Shown: in pieces, positions 52,221-60,895 of the stretch
How positions within the stretch are numbered: the first letter of the stretch is position 1
Layout: the number at the start of each line of letters is the position of its first letter
Assembly (NCBI RefSeq): GCF_900108855.1
Contig: NZ_FNXY01000001.1
Location: forward strand, 248,001 to 312,000
DNA: 64,000 bases
DNA from: Dyadobacter koreensis
GTDB taxonomy: Bacteria; Bacteroidota; Bacteroidia; Cytophagales; Spirosomataceae
Direction: 5' to 3'
Notes under the pieces: generated by a model
What the model was told of the DNA's origin: nothing
The model's input: the letters and a program-made list of their open reading frames with translations, nothing else
The model's database searches: none
Position numbers and translations under genes: made by a program

Positions 52221-54566
52221 ATGAAATACTTTTTTTCTATTCTGATTTCTTTGCTATTGATAGATGGGTTGAAAGCTCAGCAAACAGCAAAATCGCATAT
52301 CAAAGGTCACGTAATTACCAGTGATGGCCAGCCCGGTGCATTTGTAACAGTACAGATCAAAAACACAAAGTTTGGAACGATTACAGACGAAAACGGTGAT
52401 TACCAGCTTCGGAATGTACCTGCCGGAAAACACGTTGTGGTTGTGAGCATTATCGGTTTTGAATCCGCAGAAATCAATATTGAAACCAATGACGACCGAA
52501 CCATGACTGCTGAAACGATCCGGCTGAAAGAGGATGCAAAAACACTGCAGCAAGTTACTATCACCGGTAACGCCAATAAGTTTGGCCAAAAGGAAACCGG
52601 ATATGTAGCCAGGCTTCCTTTGAAAAACCTTGAAAATCCTCAGGTGTATAACGTGGTATCCAAAGAGCTGGCCGTGGAACAGATCGCCGTCGATTACAAA
52701 AACCTGCTGCGGAACGTGCCCGGAGCGACGGTTTCTTTCGGAGGTGTGAATAACGGGATTACGTATATGGTGATGCGCGGATCATGGGTTACCAGCCAGA
52801 TCAGAAACGGTATGGCAGCGCAGCTCGGGGCGGGAATTGATCCGGTCAATGTAGAGCGTGTGGAAGCGATCAAAGGTCCATCGGGCACCTTGTTTGGATC
52901 CAGCCTGATCTCTTTCGGCGGTTTTACAAACCTGGTTACCAAAAAGCCCTTCGAAAAAACATCGGGTGAGATCGGGTATTCAACCGGAAGCTGGGGTATG
53001 AACAGGATCACCTTAGATGTGAATAGCCCGGTCAAAGAAGATAAAACATTGCTTCTCCGTGTCAATGCGGCCGGACACCGTGAAAATTCTTTCCAGGCGT
53101 TCGGTATGGCGCGGGCAGTGACCATAGCGCCCAGCCTGAGCTACCAAGCTAGCGAGAAGCTCACCCTGCTATTTGAAACCGAATTTTACCGCACTCAGCG
53201 CAGTACAATGCCTGCAAACTCGTTTACAAACGTAACATTTAAAAACATCAAAGACATGCCACTGGGCTACCGTCAGTCGATCAACAGCAACGATCCTTTA
53301 CTGCAAATGGGAACAAGCAATGCATACGTTCAGGCTCAGTACAAACTTTCCAAAAACTGGACTTCCACTACGCAGTATGCGGTCGGCGATGTCCGCTATG
53401 ACAATGTCAATTACTTTTATCCAGCTATCTGGACTAGCGATTCTACGGTGGTGCGCAACCTTTCTTCCGGCCGTAACAGTTTCAGCACTTCCACACAATT
53501 TCAGCAGTATTTCACAGGTGATTTTGTGATTGGGAGTCTTAGAAACCGTATTGTTGCCGGTGTAGATGTGTACGGTCTTATCAATAAAAACCAGGCATAC
53601 GGAACCATAACCTACGATACGATCAATGTTAGGAAATCTATTAAACCCATATCGCTAGACCGGATCGATGAACTAGTGGCAGGGATCGGTTCGGTTAATA
53701 TTACTGAATCTAAACAACAGACCCTCAGTGCCTATTTCTCGGAAGTACTCAACATTACCGACAAACTCATGGCGATGATCAGTGTACGGGTGGACCGATT
53801 CAGTAACAAGGGAACGGCTACCAATAGCGGAGAACGTCTGGGAGGTTACGATCAGACAGCCATCTCGCCAAAATTCGGGTTAGTATACCAGCCGGTAAAA
53901 GACAAGGTTGCCATTTTCGCAAACTACATGAATGGTTTTCAAAACATTGCGCCTATCACCCAGCCGGACCAATCCATTTTTACACCAAAACCACAGTCGG
54001 GAAATCAGTGGGAATTCGGTACAAAACTGAATTCATGGAATAACAGGATCGTCGGTTCGGTGAGTTATTACAACATTGATATCACCAATGTAATCCGCCC
54101 CAATCCAACCAATACCGCTTTTTCTGTCCAGGACGGTTCCAGCGTGAGTAAGGGTATAGAGGCTGATATGACCATCAGCCCGATCAATGGATTAAATATT
54201 GTATTCGGCTACGGTTACAATCAACTGGAATACAAAAAATCAACTGCCGCCAACGAGGGACTGAAATACGGCTTCCCGAGACATGCGGCCAACTGGTGGG
54301 CAAGTTACCGTCTTTTATCCTCTCCGCTGAAAGGCCTGGGGATTGGTACCGGTGGTAATTACCTGACCGCAATTTATGAAAACAATGAACTGGGTGCGCT
54401 TACAATTCCTTCATACACACGCTGGGATATGACACTTTTCTACGATCAGCCACGCTACCGACTGGGCCTTAAAATGAACAACCTTACCAATCAGAAATAC
54501 TGGGGAATGAACTTTGATCCGCAATCACCCCGGCAGATTCTGGCGAATGTCACATTTAAATTCTGA
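52221..54566 (+). CDS. TonB-dependent siderophore receptor, copy 2
   Basis: A 781-residue paralogue of the previous receptor, 11 bases downstream. Signal peptide MKYFFSILISLLLIDGLKAQ, carboxypeptidase-like domain (GHVITSDGQPGAFVTVQIKN), plug with NPQVYNVVSKELAVEQIAVD and VERVEAIKGPSGTLFGSSLI, and a barrel ending in ILANVTFKF. Plug segments shared with copy 1 and the same order of domains show a tandem duplication, but the barrel loops have diverged, as expected if each copy binds a different siderophore. The next gene starts 6 bases later. The pair would give the cell two ligand specificities feeding one shared inner-membrane route. Confidence 0.95.
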   Translation: MKYFFSILISLLLIDGLKAQQTAKSHIKGHVITSDGQPGAFVTVQIKNTKFGTITDENGDYQLRNVPAGKHVVVVSIIGFESAEINIETNDDRTMTAETIRLKEDAKTLQQVTITGNANKFGQKETGYVARLPLKNLENPQVYNVVSKELAVEQIAVDYKNLLRNVPGATVSFGGVNNGITYMVMRGSWVTSQIRNGMAAQLGAGIDPVNVERVEAIKGPSGTLFGSSLISFGGFTNLVTKKPFEKTSGEIGYSTGSWGMNRITLDVNSPVKEDKTLLLRVNAAGHRENSFQAFGMARAVTIAPSLSYQASEKLTLLFETEFYRTQRSTMPANSFTNVTFKNIKDMPLGYRQSINSNDPLLQMGTSNAYVQAQYKLSKNWTSTTQYAVGDVRYDNVNYFYPAIWTSDSTVVRNLSSGRNSFSTSTQFQQYFTGDFVIGSLRNRIVAGVDVYGLINKNQAYGTITYDTINVRKSIKPISLDRIDELVAGIGSVNITESKQQTLSAYFSEVLNITDKLMAMISVRVDRFSNKGTATNSGERLGGYDQTAISPKFGLVYQPVKDKVAIFANYMNGFQNIAPITQPDQSIFTPKPQSGNQWEFGTKLNSWNNRIVGSVSYYNIDITNVIRPNPTNTAFSVQDGSSVSKGIEADMTISPINGLNIVFGYGYNQLEYKKSTAANEGLKYGFPRHAANWWASYRLLSSPLKGLGIGTGGNYLTAIYENNELGALTIPSYTRWDMTLFYDQPRYRLGLKMNNLTNQKYWGMNFDPQSPRQILANVTFKF

Positions 54567-54572
54567 TACGGT

Positions 54573-55225
54573 ATGAGTGCAAAAAAGATAAATAGCTTCC
54601 TGCATCTCTGCCTTGGACTTCTGTCCGGGCTGATGGTAATCATACTGAGTATTACCGGCTGCATTTATAGGTTTAAGGATCAGATCCAAAATATTGTGTC
54701 CCCTGGTAGCCTGTTTGTCACACCGGAAAATATGGCCAGAATTCCTGTAAGTAGACTTATAGCTGGTTTATATACGCAAATTAGCGCAGGATATCCGCTG
54801 ACCATTTTCGAAATCTGGAATGATTCGGCGGCGAGCTACCGTATTTGTATTTATAAAATCATCGAGTACGTTGATTCAAATTTTCCGCAGTGCCAATAGG
54901 CCAACTAACCAATATGACCAGTATAGAGGGAATTTTTGCGCAGCCGCAGATTTAAGAAAAAAGGCAGGGCGAAAAGCACAGAAATATAAAGTGCGATATT
55001 CACGCAGGCAGCATTCTGTGGCTTACGGAAAAGATCGTCTCTTTTTTCGCCAGACTTATCCCTGCCCGTCATCCGGTAAAAGGTGTTCTCACCTGGTGGG
55101 GACGAGGTAAAAAAGGGAAAGATAATTTTGCAAACAGAAAAACTAAAAATTCTCCGTACGGTTCACCCCAGACCAAACCAGCATTCGCTATAAAAAAAGA
55201 AACAAACATTCAATTCATAAGCTAA
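54573..55225 (+). pseudogene. Broken PepSY-family membrane protein gene
   Basis: The N-terminal part is intact in frame for 108 codons (54573-54899): MSAKKINSFLHLCLGLLSGL, a first membrane helix of the PepSY-associated family, and the CIYRFKDQIQNI segment. Then the frame ends. In another frame the C-terminal end of the same family is seen from about 54956 to a stop at 55225: DIHAGSILWLTEKIVSFFAR and HPVKGVLTWWGRGKKGKD, the usual last helix and WW-GR motif. The central ~200-250 codons, including most membrane helices and PepSY domains, are missing. This is an internal deletion plus frameshift. The intact relative at 55831 may have taken over its role. Its place, six bases after the second receptor, is that of a siderophore-import reductase. 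Confidence 0.8.
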
Positions 55226-55245
55226 CGCTCAACTATTAGGTTTTC

Positions 55246-55557
55246 ATGCTGTCATTTTATTTCATATTACTGGGAACATATCTTTATTACGCCAAGTCTA
55301 AATACTTTCCGGCCGAGCTATTCAGACCTTCTTTTACCGCGTCAAAGTGGTTTGGGTCTATTTTTTTTGTAATTGGCTCGGCCATTTTTATTTATTCGGA
55401 TGGCTGGGCAGGAGGCTTTTTAATGACAATGGCGGGTGCGTCGCTTGCGATGGCGATGATCCAGTTTTTTGCAGTCATGGGTAAAAGATATTTTTATGGG
55501 CTGATCGCTATGGTTCAATTTTTGGCACTAATCGAACTGATTTATTATGCCTGCTAA
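55246..55557 (+). CDS. Small membrane protein, DUF3325-like
   Basis: A 103-residue inner-membrane protein with four hydrophobic helices (MLSFYFILLGTYLYYA, WFGSIFFVIGSAIFIYS, FLMTMAGASLAMAMIQFFAV, FYGLIAMVQFLALIELIYY). Size, topology and place between a siderophore receptor and a PepSY protein match DUF3325 proteins of proteobacterial iron operons. The match is by pattern and context, not search. The stop overlaps the next start by 11 bases, so both are translated together. It probably supports the PepSY reductase/importer. Confidence 0.7.
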   Translation: MLSFYFILLGTYLYYAKSKYFPAELFRPSFTASKWFGSIFFVIGSAIFIYSDGWAGGFLMTMAGASLAMAMIQFFAVMGKRYFYGLIAMVQFLALIELIYYAC

Positions 55558-55828
55558 AAACGAATACCTGTCCACAAAGCGTCAACGTGCCTTGAAAATC
55601 ACGGCAGGACTGATCGGCGGATATTTCCTGGCCGTCGCTTTTCAAATGATGATTAGCGTGCTGATCCCCTACCGCATCGAAGTCATATTGACTGGTGCAT
55701 TTTCCATATTTATGCTTTGGGTGGTCTTAATGATCACCGCTTTTCTGGCTCGCAGCGGCTGGATGATCTGGGGAATTTATCTTTTCTGCTTCCTGGTTTG
55801 TAGTATCATTGTCTTTTTTTTTAAATAA
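55547..55828 (+). CDS. Small membrane protein, DUF3649-like
   Basis: A 93-residue protein with three membrane helices (ITAGLIGGYFLAVAFQMMIS, VILTGAFSIFMLWVVLMITA, WGIYLFCFLVCSIIVFFF). The GGYFLAVA helix, the FLARSGWMIWG turn and the operon position are like DUF3649 iron-uptake proteins that accompany PepSY proteins. It starts 11 bases inside the previous gene and ends 2 bases before the PepSY gene, so it is tightly coupled to both. Its exact role is unknown. Confidence 0.7.
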   Translation: MPAKNEYLSTKRQRALKITAGLIGGYFLAVAFQMMISVLIPYRIEVILTGAFSIFMLWVVLMITAFLARSGWMIWGIYLFCFLVCSIIVFFFK

Positions 55829-55830
55829 TT

Positions 55831-57402
55831 ATGAAACTTAAAGGTTTATCCGTCAGACTGTACAACATCACTTTCCATATCCACACGGTTTCCGGAATTG
55901 TGATCAGCTTCGCATTGTATGTGATTTTTTTTGCAGGTGCGTTTACACTATTTAAAGACGAATTTTATCAGTGGGAAAATCCGGCTTCAAGACAATCGCT
56001 GGGCAAAGCCATTGACTACGATGAAATTCTATACAAAATAAAACAACTTAACCCTTCCTTTGACCTTTCCGAGGACATTACGATCCGCACTGAAACTACT
56101 CAAGCACCGCTGGTTCAAATTTACGGACATCTGATCGTGTCGAAAGGCCGTCCTGAGCAGCACTATAATACGACTTACTATCCACAAACCGGCACATTCA
56201 GCAAAGACGAAAAAACCACCGTCGGAGAAACACTTTACCGGCTCCACTTTTTTGATCACATTCCATTGATTGGCAGATTCTTGTCCGGATTTGTCGCCTT
56301 GTTTTTTGCATTTGCTGTTATCACCGGCGTGATGATCCACTGGCAAAATATATTTACCAAATTCAATGGCTTCTCGCTAAAAGGATCATTGAAGAACATC
56401 TGGACCAACGCACATACGGTTTTTGGACTGCTTGGCCTACCATTTCAACTGATGTATGCCATTACTGGGGCTTATTATATGCTTTCATTTCTGGTGCTGC
56501 TGCCGGTTGTATTTGTTTTTTTTGGCGGAAACCAGCAGAAAGCCCTGCAGGTGATCCTGCCAGATCGTGTACTGGCAACCACCAAAGATGCGCTTGTGAC
56601 GACAAAAAATCTAAAAATATCCAGTCTTTTGGATCCTATAAAAAACGAACATAACAATCTGAAATTGCAATACCTGCAAATCAAACATTACGATAGGGAA
56701 GATGGTACGCTTCTGGCAGCTCTGGATAACACAAAGACATTCGCTGGAAGCGGTTCAGTAGCGATCGCGCTACGGGACGGAAGAATTTTGTCTGATAACC
56801 TACCCGGCAAAAAGGGTTATGCGCAATCAGTACTGCCCGGTATTGCCAGGCTGCATTTTGCCACGTTTGGCGGGCTGACGCTGAAAATTATTTACTTTTT
56901 TCTAGCGTTTTTTACGTGTTTTGTAATTATCAGCGGGGTGCTCTTATGGAAAGAGGCCCGCAACAAAAAAATCTATAATGACAAGCAAAAACGGTTTCAC
57001 CACAGCACTACCATGTGCTACCTTGCGATCAGTTTTAGCCTTTTTCCTGCAGTTGCTATTCTTTTCAATGCAGAACTTCTGGTACATAATATGGAAAACC
57101 ATGTATTTTGGGTACAAACAATCTTTTTCGTTTTCTGGCTGATTCTGACAATTGTAGGTTTGTTTGCCAGCACAGAAGCAGCTTCCACACGGCTGTATTT
57201 ATTTCTGGGAGGACTATGTTCGGTTGCTGTACCGATTACAAATGGAATTGTGACCGATGACTGGATCTGGATATCATGCGCAAAGGGAAATTATTATGTC
57301 GCTGGCACTGATGTGTTCTGGCTTTTCTCAGGCCTTCTGTCCCTTTTAATCGCAGCAAAGATGAAATTAAAAGACAAAAAAGTAACCGAGTCGCTGTTCT
57401 AA
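55831..57402 (+). CDS. PepSY-associated membrane protein (siderophore uptake, PiuB/FoxB-like)
   Basis: A 523-residue inner-membrane protein with about eight hydrophobic helices. The first helix with HIHTVSGIVISFALYVIFFA and the FKDEFYQWENP segment open the family. A PepSY periplasmic domain (~65-140, including TYYPQTGTFSKDEKTTVGET) follows, then GFVALFFAFAVITGVMIHW, AHTVFGLLGLPFQLMYAITG and the HFATFGGLTLKIIYFFLAF helix. His residues in several helices suggest haem binding. Family members such as FoxB/PiuB aid ferric-siderophore reduction or import. It is the last gene of the operon, two bases after the DUF3649-like gene. It replaces the broken PepSY gene upstream. A hairpin 487 bases further may end the transcript. 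Confidence 0.9.
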   Translation: MKLKGLSVRLYNITFHIHTVSGIVISFALYVIFFAGAFTLFKDEFYQWENPASRQSLGKAIDYDEILYKIKQLNPSFDLSEDITIRTETTQAPLVQIYGHLIVSKGRPEQHYNTTYYPQTGTFSKDEKTTVGETLYRLHFFDHIPLIGRFLSGFVALFFAFAVITGVMIHWQNIFTKFNGFSLKGSLKNIWTNAHTVFGLLGLPFQLMYAITGAYYMLSFLVLLPVVFVFFGGNQQKALQVILPDRVLATTKDALVTTKNLKISSLLDPIKNEHNNLKLQYLQIKHYDREDGTLLAALDNTKTFAGSGSVAIALRDGRILSDNLPGKKGYAQSVLPGIARLHFATFGGLTLKIIYFFLAFFTCFVIISGVLLWKEARNKKIYNDKQKRFHHSTTMCYLAISFSLFPAVAILFNAELLVHNMENHVFWVQTIFFVFWLILTIVGLFASTEAASTRLYLFLGGLCSVAVPITNGIVTDDWIWISCAKGNYYVAGTDVFWLFSGLLSLLIAAKMKLKDKKVTESLF

Positions 57403-57585
57403 AAAACAGTAACTACCTACCTTGGTGAATAGACCCAAGTATTTCAAATGATGCTTAAATTTTCTTTCAGCACATTATTCTTAAAGGCATCCTCATTGGT
57501 AGTCACAGTCCCTAGCCATTGCCCCTTCAGACAGGTATTTGCCGAGCGCCTATATTCCAATTCCTTTAGAGATGGCATGCAATGA
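57403..57585. other. Intergenic section after the iron operon
   Basis: This stretch immediately follows the PepSY gene and holds no reading frame with a recognisable fold. A short CTTGG/CCAAG pairing about 20 bases after the stop was too weak to call. A possible remnant gene follows on the other strand. Confidence 0.4.
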
Positions 57586-57888
57586 TTAACAGGTGGTTTT
57601 AAATAAAGGGAGAGGGTCTATGGTGCGTTCAGGAATATTGTGCCTGCCTGCAATTTCCCTCCCTGTCATTCCACCGAGACTGTCTATTCTGAATATGTCC
57701 TGAAATTTTTGAGGCAGTATAGTAAAACCGGCAGCATTGGCATTATTTAAGTCAGAAACCGCGATTTGGTCCTCATAGTAGGATTGAAAGATAAGCCCGA
57801 TTCATCTGGTTGGATACCCCGGCCAGTAGACATGATACCCATTTAATTTTCCGCTTACATCTTTGACGCTCAAATTTAGTAATGGCAT
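57586..57888 (-). pseudogene. Possible remnant of an unknown gene, interrupted by one in-frame TGA
   Basis: A minus-strand frame of 101 codons that is open except for one TGA at codon 29 (57802-57804). The first part (MPLLNLSVKDVSGKLNGYHV then YWPGYPTR) and the second (IFQSYYEDQIAVSDLNNANA then REIAGRHNIPERTIDPLPLF) both read like folded protein. No family was recognised. The ATG is directly followed upstream by a strong hairpin, so it may be a fragment rather than a true start. A single substitution would reopen it. A chance frame cannot be excluded. Confidence 0.35.
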
Positions 57889-57929
57889 AACTCAAAAAGG
57901 AAGGTTATAAATACCTCCCGTTTTGAGTT
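57889..57929 (+). terminator. Long hairpin downstream of the iron operon
   Basis: The arms 57889-57905 and 57913-57929 pair over 15 of 17 positions (AACTCAAAAAGGAAGGT with ACCTCCCGTTTTGAGTT) around a 7-base loop. The T-rich right arm fits a terminator. It lies 487 bases after the PepSY stop and borders the start of the minus-strand remnant. Confidence 0.6.
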
Positions 57930-58341
57930 ACAAAATCTAGCTTAACAAAGATGCCATATCGATCACAAATCAGTATTTCACATCACCTCTTCAAGATATT
58001 GGAATACTGTATTAACGTAAAGAATTTGTTTGGCTCCACGATATGATTCCGTAGCATAATGACCAGTGGCAGACATTAATCAACAAGATTTAAATCAAAA
58101 AAAGTCAATTATTTAGACTGGAAATCTCAATCTAAATCATAGATTCTTGTTCCGCAAATTACGGTAATCTGCTGCTCCGAATTATCGGGCACACCGCGCT
58201 TCAACCTATAACGGCCAACACATGGACAAGTTTTTTGCTGCATGTGACCCCGAACATACGGAATTCCCGCAACCTATCCGATGGTATCAAACTTTGGGTA
58301 ATGACTTTTAAAATTATTGAGGGTGCTAATTTTAATGATGA
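57930..58341. other. Intergenic region before the PIG-L gene end
   Basis: About 410 bases between the hairpin and the stop codon of the converging PIG-L gene. Plus-strand frames from 58235 onward run into the PIG-L gene and are shadows. No further pattern was seen. Confidence 0.45.
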
Positions 58342-60843
58342 TTACTTGCCAAGGGATAATAAATTTACAAAAACACGATATGCACCCGGAACGCCGGCAG
58401 GTAGCTCTCGAAACCACGACAAACTTGTATACACATAACTTCCCTTACCATACTTCGCAACCAGAATTCCGCCATCCAGTGGTGGGCCATCTGGGTCATT
58501 GGAGGAGATCACAGCTTGGTACTGCGCAGACCATTTCTGAGGAAAATATAAGCCCCGCTCCTGAACCCAGTTATCAAAATCTTTCGGAGTAATCTTGTTG
58601 GGCGAATTCAAAACCGGGCTTGAAGGCACTAGAAAACGCACTTCGGATCCCTCGACAGTGATTCGGTCGCGGGTAAGCTCGAAGGGATACGGACCCAGAT
58701 CCTTCATGACCAGGTCCATATTGGTGTTGTACTGAATGACCAGATTCCCGCCGTTTTTAACATAGTTCATCAGCGTAGCCTGATAGTGTTTCATCCGCTC
58801 GTTGGTATTATAAGCACGCACCCCAACTACAACAGCATCGAATTGCGTAAGTTTATCCAAGGTCATATCCTTATCTTCAAGCATGGTAACCTCATAGCCG
58901 ATCTGACGAAGACTTAGCGGGATCAGATCACCGGCTCCCATTAAATAAGCGATATTATTTCCTTTTTTAACAAGATCCAGCTTTACTGCCTTTGCAGAAG
59001 CTGCCGGAAAAAATACCTGGGCAGGAATGTGACCATAGCTGATGATCGCAAAGCTTTTGTCATAGGTTTTGCCTTCCACTTTTACCAGTGCTTTAATCTG
59101 TGTTTCCTGTGAAGCTGCCGGAGGATAAAGCAGGAATTCAACCGATTGCTCAGCTCCTTTTTGAGCCAGGTTGAAAGGAATACTTTGTGGAACGGTCCGC
59201 CATCCCGGGGCAATCCCGAGCATCACCTGACCTTGACAATTGTCTTTTCCCGCCTTAATCCCGATTGTCACTTTCCTGGGTTTTTCATCGGCAAACATAT
59301 AAACCTCCTGCGCGATGTTGGCATAAACCGGGGGCGTCACCACCAAAGGCTGGTACACCTCTCCGATCACCGGATCTTTTTTCTTGTAAACAACCGGCAC
59401 ATCAAACTGCAACGGCTGCCCTTGCACCGTAAATTGAAATAATACCGTAGCAACCGCAGGATTTTCGGCCTGCCCTATTTCGAGCTGATTGTCTACGAAA
59501 AAAAGACCTTTATAGCCAACTTCCTTGCGAAGCCAATACGGTTGAGAAATAGCCGTTTGAGCCGGAATTTTAGCTTTAATTTCAAAAGACAAACCTTCAT
59601 TATTTTTCAGCGGAGCGGCCAGGACAGAATCTTTGGATTTAAAAGGAAATACGATTTTTTGCAGGGTAACGCTCGCAGCCGACCGGTTTATTGCCTCTAC
59701 TGACATTGTCATTTGGTCTGTAGGTGTGTAGGCATAGTCGGAGGCGGTTACTTCGAGGAACAAGCCGAGAGCATTTTTCAGGATATCGTTTACTTCCCTG
59801 AGCTTGGCGGTTTTCCAGAATCCGTCAGGCAGCTTTTCTATTGCCGTTCTAATTTTAAGCAATATGCTTACACTGGCATCCGGGATGGCCGGATCATATT
59901 CTTTAATAGCTGTCTGTACCATCGTTTCTATGTTTTCACCACCCTTTACCCTACCCCAGGAAGTGTTAACACCGTCAAACAAATCAGTCAAAGTCTTCTC
60001 TCCCTTCGTATGCTGAAGATACTCAACCGAAATCCCACGGGTCCCGATGGATCCAAATCCCTGGCTTTTGTGCATACTGCGACTTTCTGCCGAAATTTCA
60101 CCATAAGATTTTCCAAGAAGCGCGTTGTAAGAACCCACATCGATTTTGAGATATTCTTTTGCGTTTTTTACAAATTCAGCTCTGTTAAGCATACCCCACA
60201 TCCCAATATTCCAAAGCAGCCGTTTGGTCTGCCACGGCTGTACGTATTTGAGCTGCTCAGGAAAACGTTGGGGATCTGCGGCAGCGTCGAATGCTTCCTC
60301 AGCCAAAATGGACGATGCGCTGTGGTGTCCGTGACCTGCTCTGGAATCGGGTGGAAAGCGCGTTATGATCACATCCGGTTTTACATTGCGTATTATCCAT
60401 ACTGCATCGGCAAGCAGGTTCTCCTTTTCCCAGATCGTAAATGCCTCCTGCGGGTTTTTAGAAAAGCCAAAGTCATTGGCCCGTGAAAAAAACTGCTTTC
60501 CACCATCAATCCTGCGGGCCTGAAGCAGCTCCTGTGTACGGATCATTCCCAGCTGTTCTCTTATTTCCGGACCGATCAGGTTCTGCCCTCCATCACCCCG
60601 AGTCAGTGCCAGATAGCTGGTGTTATATAATTTTTCATTTGCCATGTAAGCAATAAAATTGGTATTTTCATCGTCTGGGTGGGCAGCCATATAAAGTACA
60701 TTTCCAAGAACATTAAGCTTTTTTATGTCCTGTAATATTTTCGATGAAGAGGGTTTAGCAGGCATTTGAGCCAGACAGACCGGCTGTGCAGTACCATAGC
60801 CAAGCCACAGGCATAACACTGCTCTTTTGAAGTTAAGATGCAT
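58342..60843 (-). CDS. Large exported PIG-L family deacetylase
   Basis: An 833-residue exported protein with a signal peptide (ending about LGYGTAQPVCLAQ). The N-terminal domain is a PIG-L/LmbE zinc-dependent deacetylase: AAHPDDEN with His55, Asp57, Asp58, and the third zinc ligand region GHGHH at 170-174. The next ~550 residues hold beta-rich modules (for example VKVEGKTYDKSFAIISYGH) and a C-terminal Rossmann-like part (TLDKLTQFDAVVVGVRAYNT, LMNYVKNGGNLVIQYNTNMD) that resembles a glutamine-amidotransferase-like fold without a nucleophile. PIG-L enzymes remove acetyl from N-acetylglucosamine-type sugars. The gene follows SusD by 52 bases and is the last in the SusC-SusD-PIG-L set, so it would act on the imported glycan. 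Total length exceeds a single PIG-L domain by far. Confidence 0.9.
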   Translation of the reverse strand: MHLNFKRAVLCLWLGYGTAQPVCLAQMPAKPSSSKILQDIKKLNVLGNVLYMAAHPDDENTNFIAYMANEKLYNTSYLALTRGDGGQNLIGPEIREQLGMIRTQELLQARRIDGGKQFFSRANDFGFSKNPQEAFTIWEKENLLADAVWIIRNVKPDVIITRFPPDSRAGHGHHSASSILAEEAFDAAADPQRFPEQLKYVQPWQTKRLLWNIGMWGMLNRAEFVKNAKEYLKIDVGSYNALLGKSYGEISAESRSMHKSQGFGSIGTRGISVEYLQHTKGEKTLTDLFDGVNTSWGRVKGGENIETMVQTAIKEYDPAIPDASVSILLKIRTAIEKLPDGFWKTAKLREVNDILKNALGLFLEVTASDYAYTPTDQMTMSVEAINRSAASVTLQKIVFPFKSKDSVLAAPLKNNEGLSFEIKAKIPAQTAISQPYWLRKEVGYKGLFFVDNQLEIGQAENPAVATVLFQFTVQGQPLQFDVPVVYKKKDPVIGEVYQPLVVTPPVYANIAQEVYMFADEKPRKVTIGIKAGKDNCQGQVMLGIAPGWRTVPQSIPFNLAQKGAEQSVEFLLYPPAASQETQIKALVKVEGKTYDKSFAIISYGHIPAQVFFPAASAKAVKLDLVKKGNNIAYLMGAGDLIPLSLRQIGYEVTMLEDKDMTLDKLTQFDAVVVGVRAYNTNERMKHYQATLMNYVKNGGNLVIQYNTNMDLVMKDLGPYPFELTRDRITVEGSEVRFLVPSSPVLNSPNKITPKDFDNWVQERGLYFPQKWSAQYQAVISSNDPDGPPLDGGILVAKYGKGSYVYTSLSWFRELPAGVPGAYRVFVNLLSLGK

Positions 60844-60895
60844 GGATAAACAATAAGATGAAAAGATAAATTACGGGTTCAGGAATATCGATATT

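Noticed and set aside
59713..60486. 257-codon plus-strand frame opposite the PIG-L gene
   Set aside because: It lies fully within the coding region of the deacetylase on the other strand and resembles no family.
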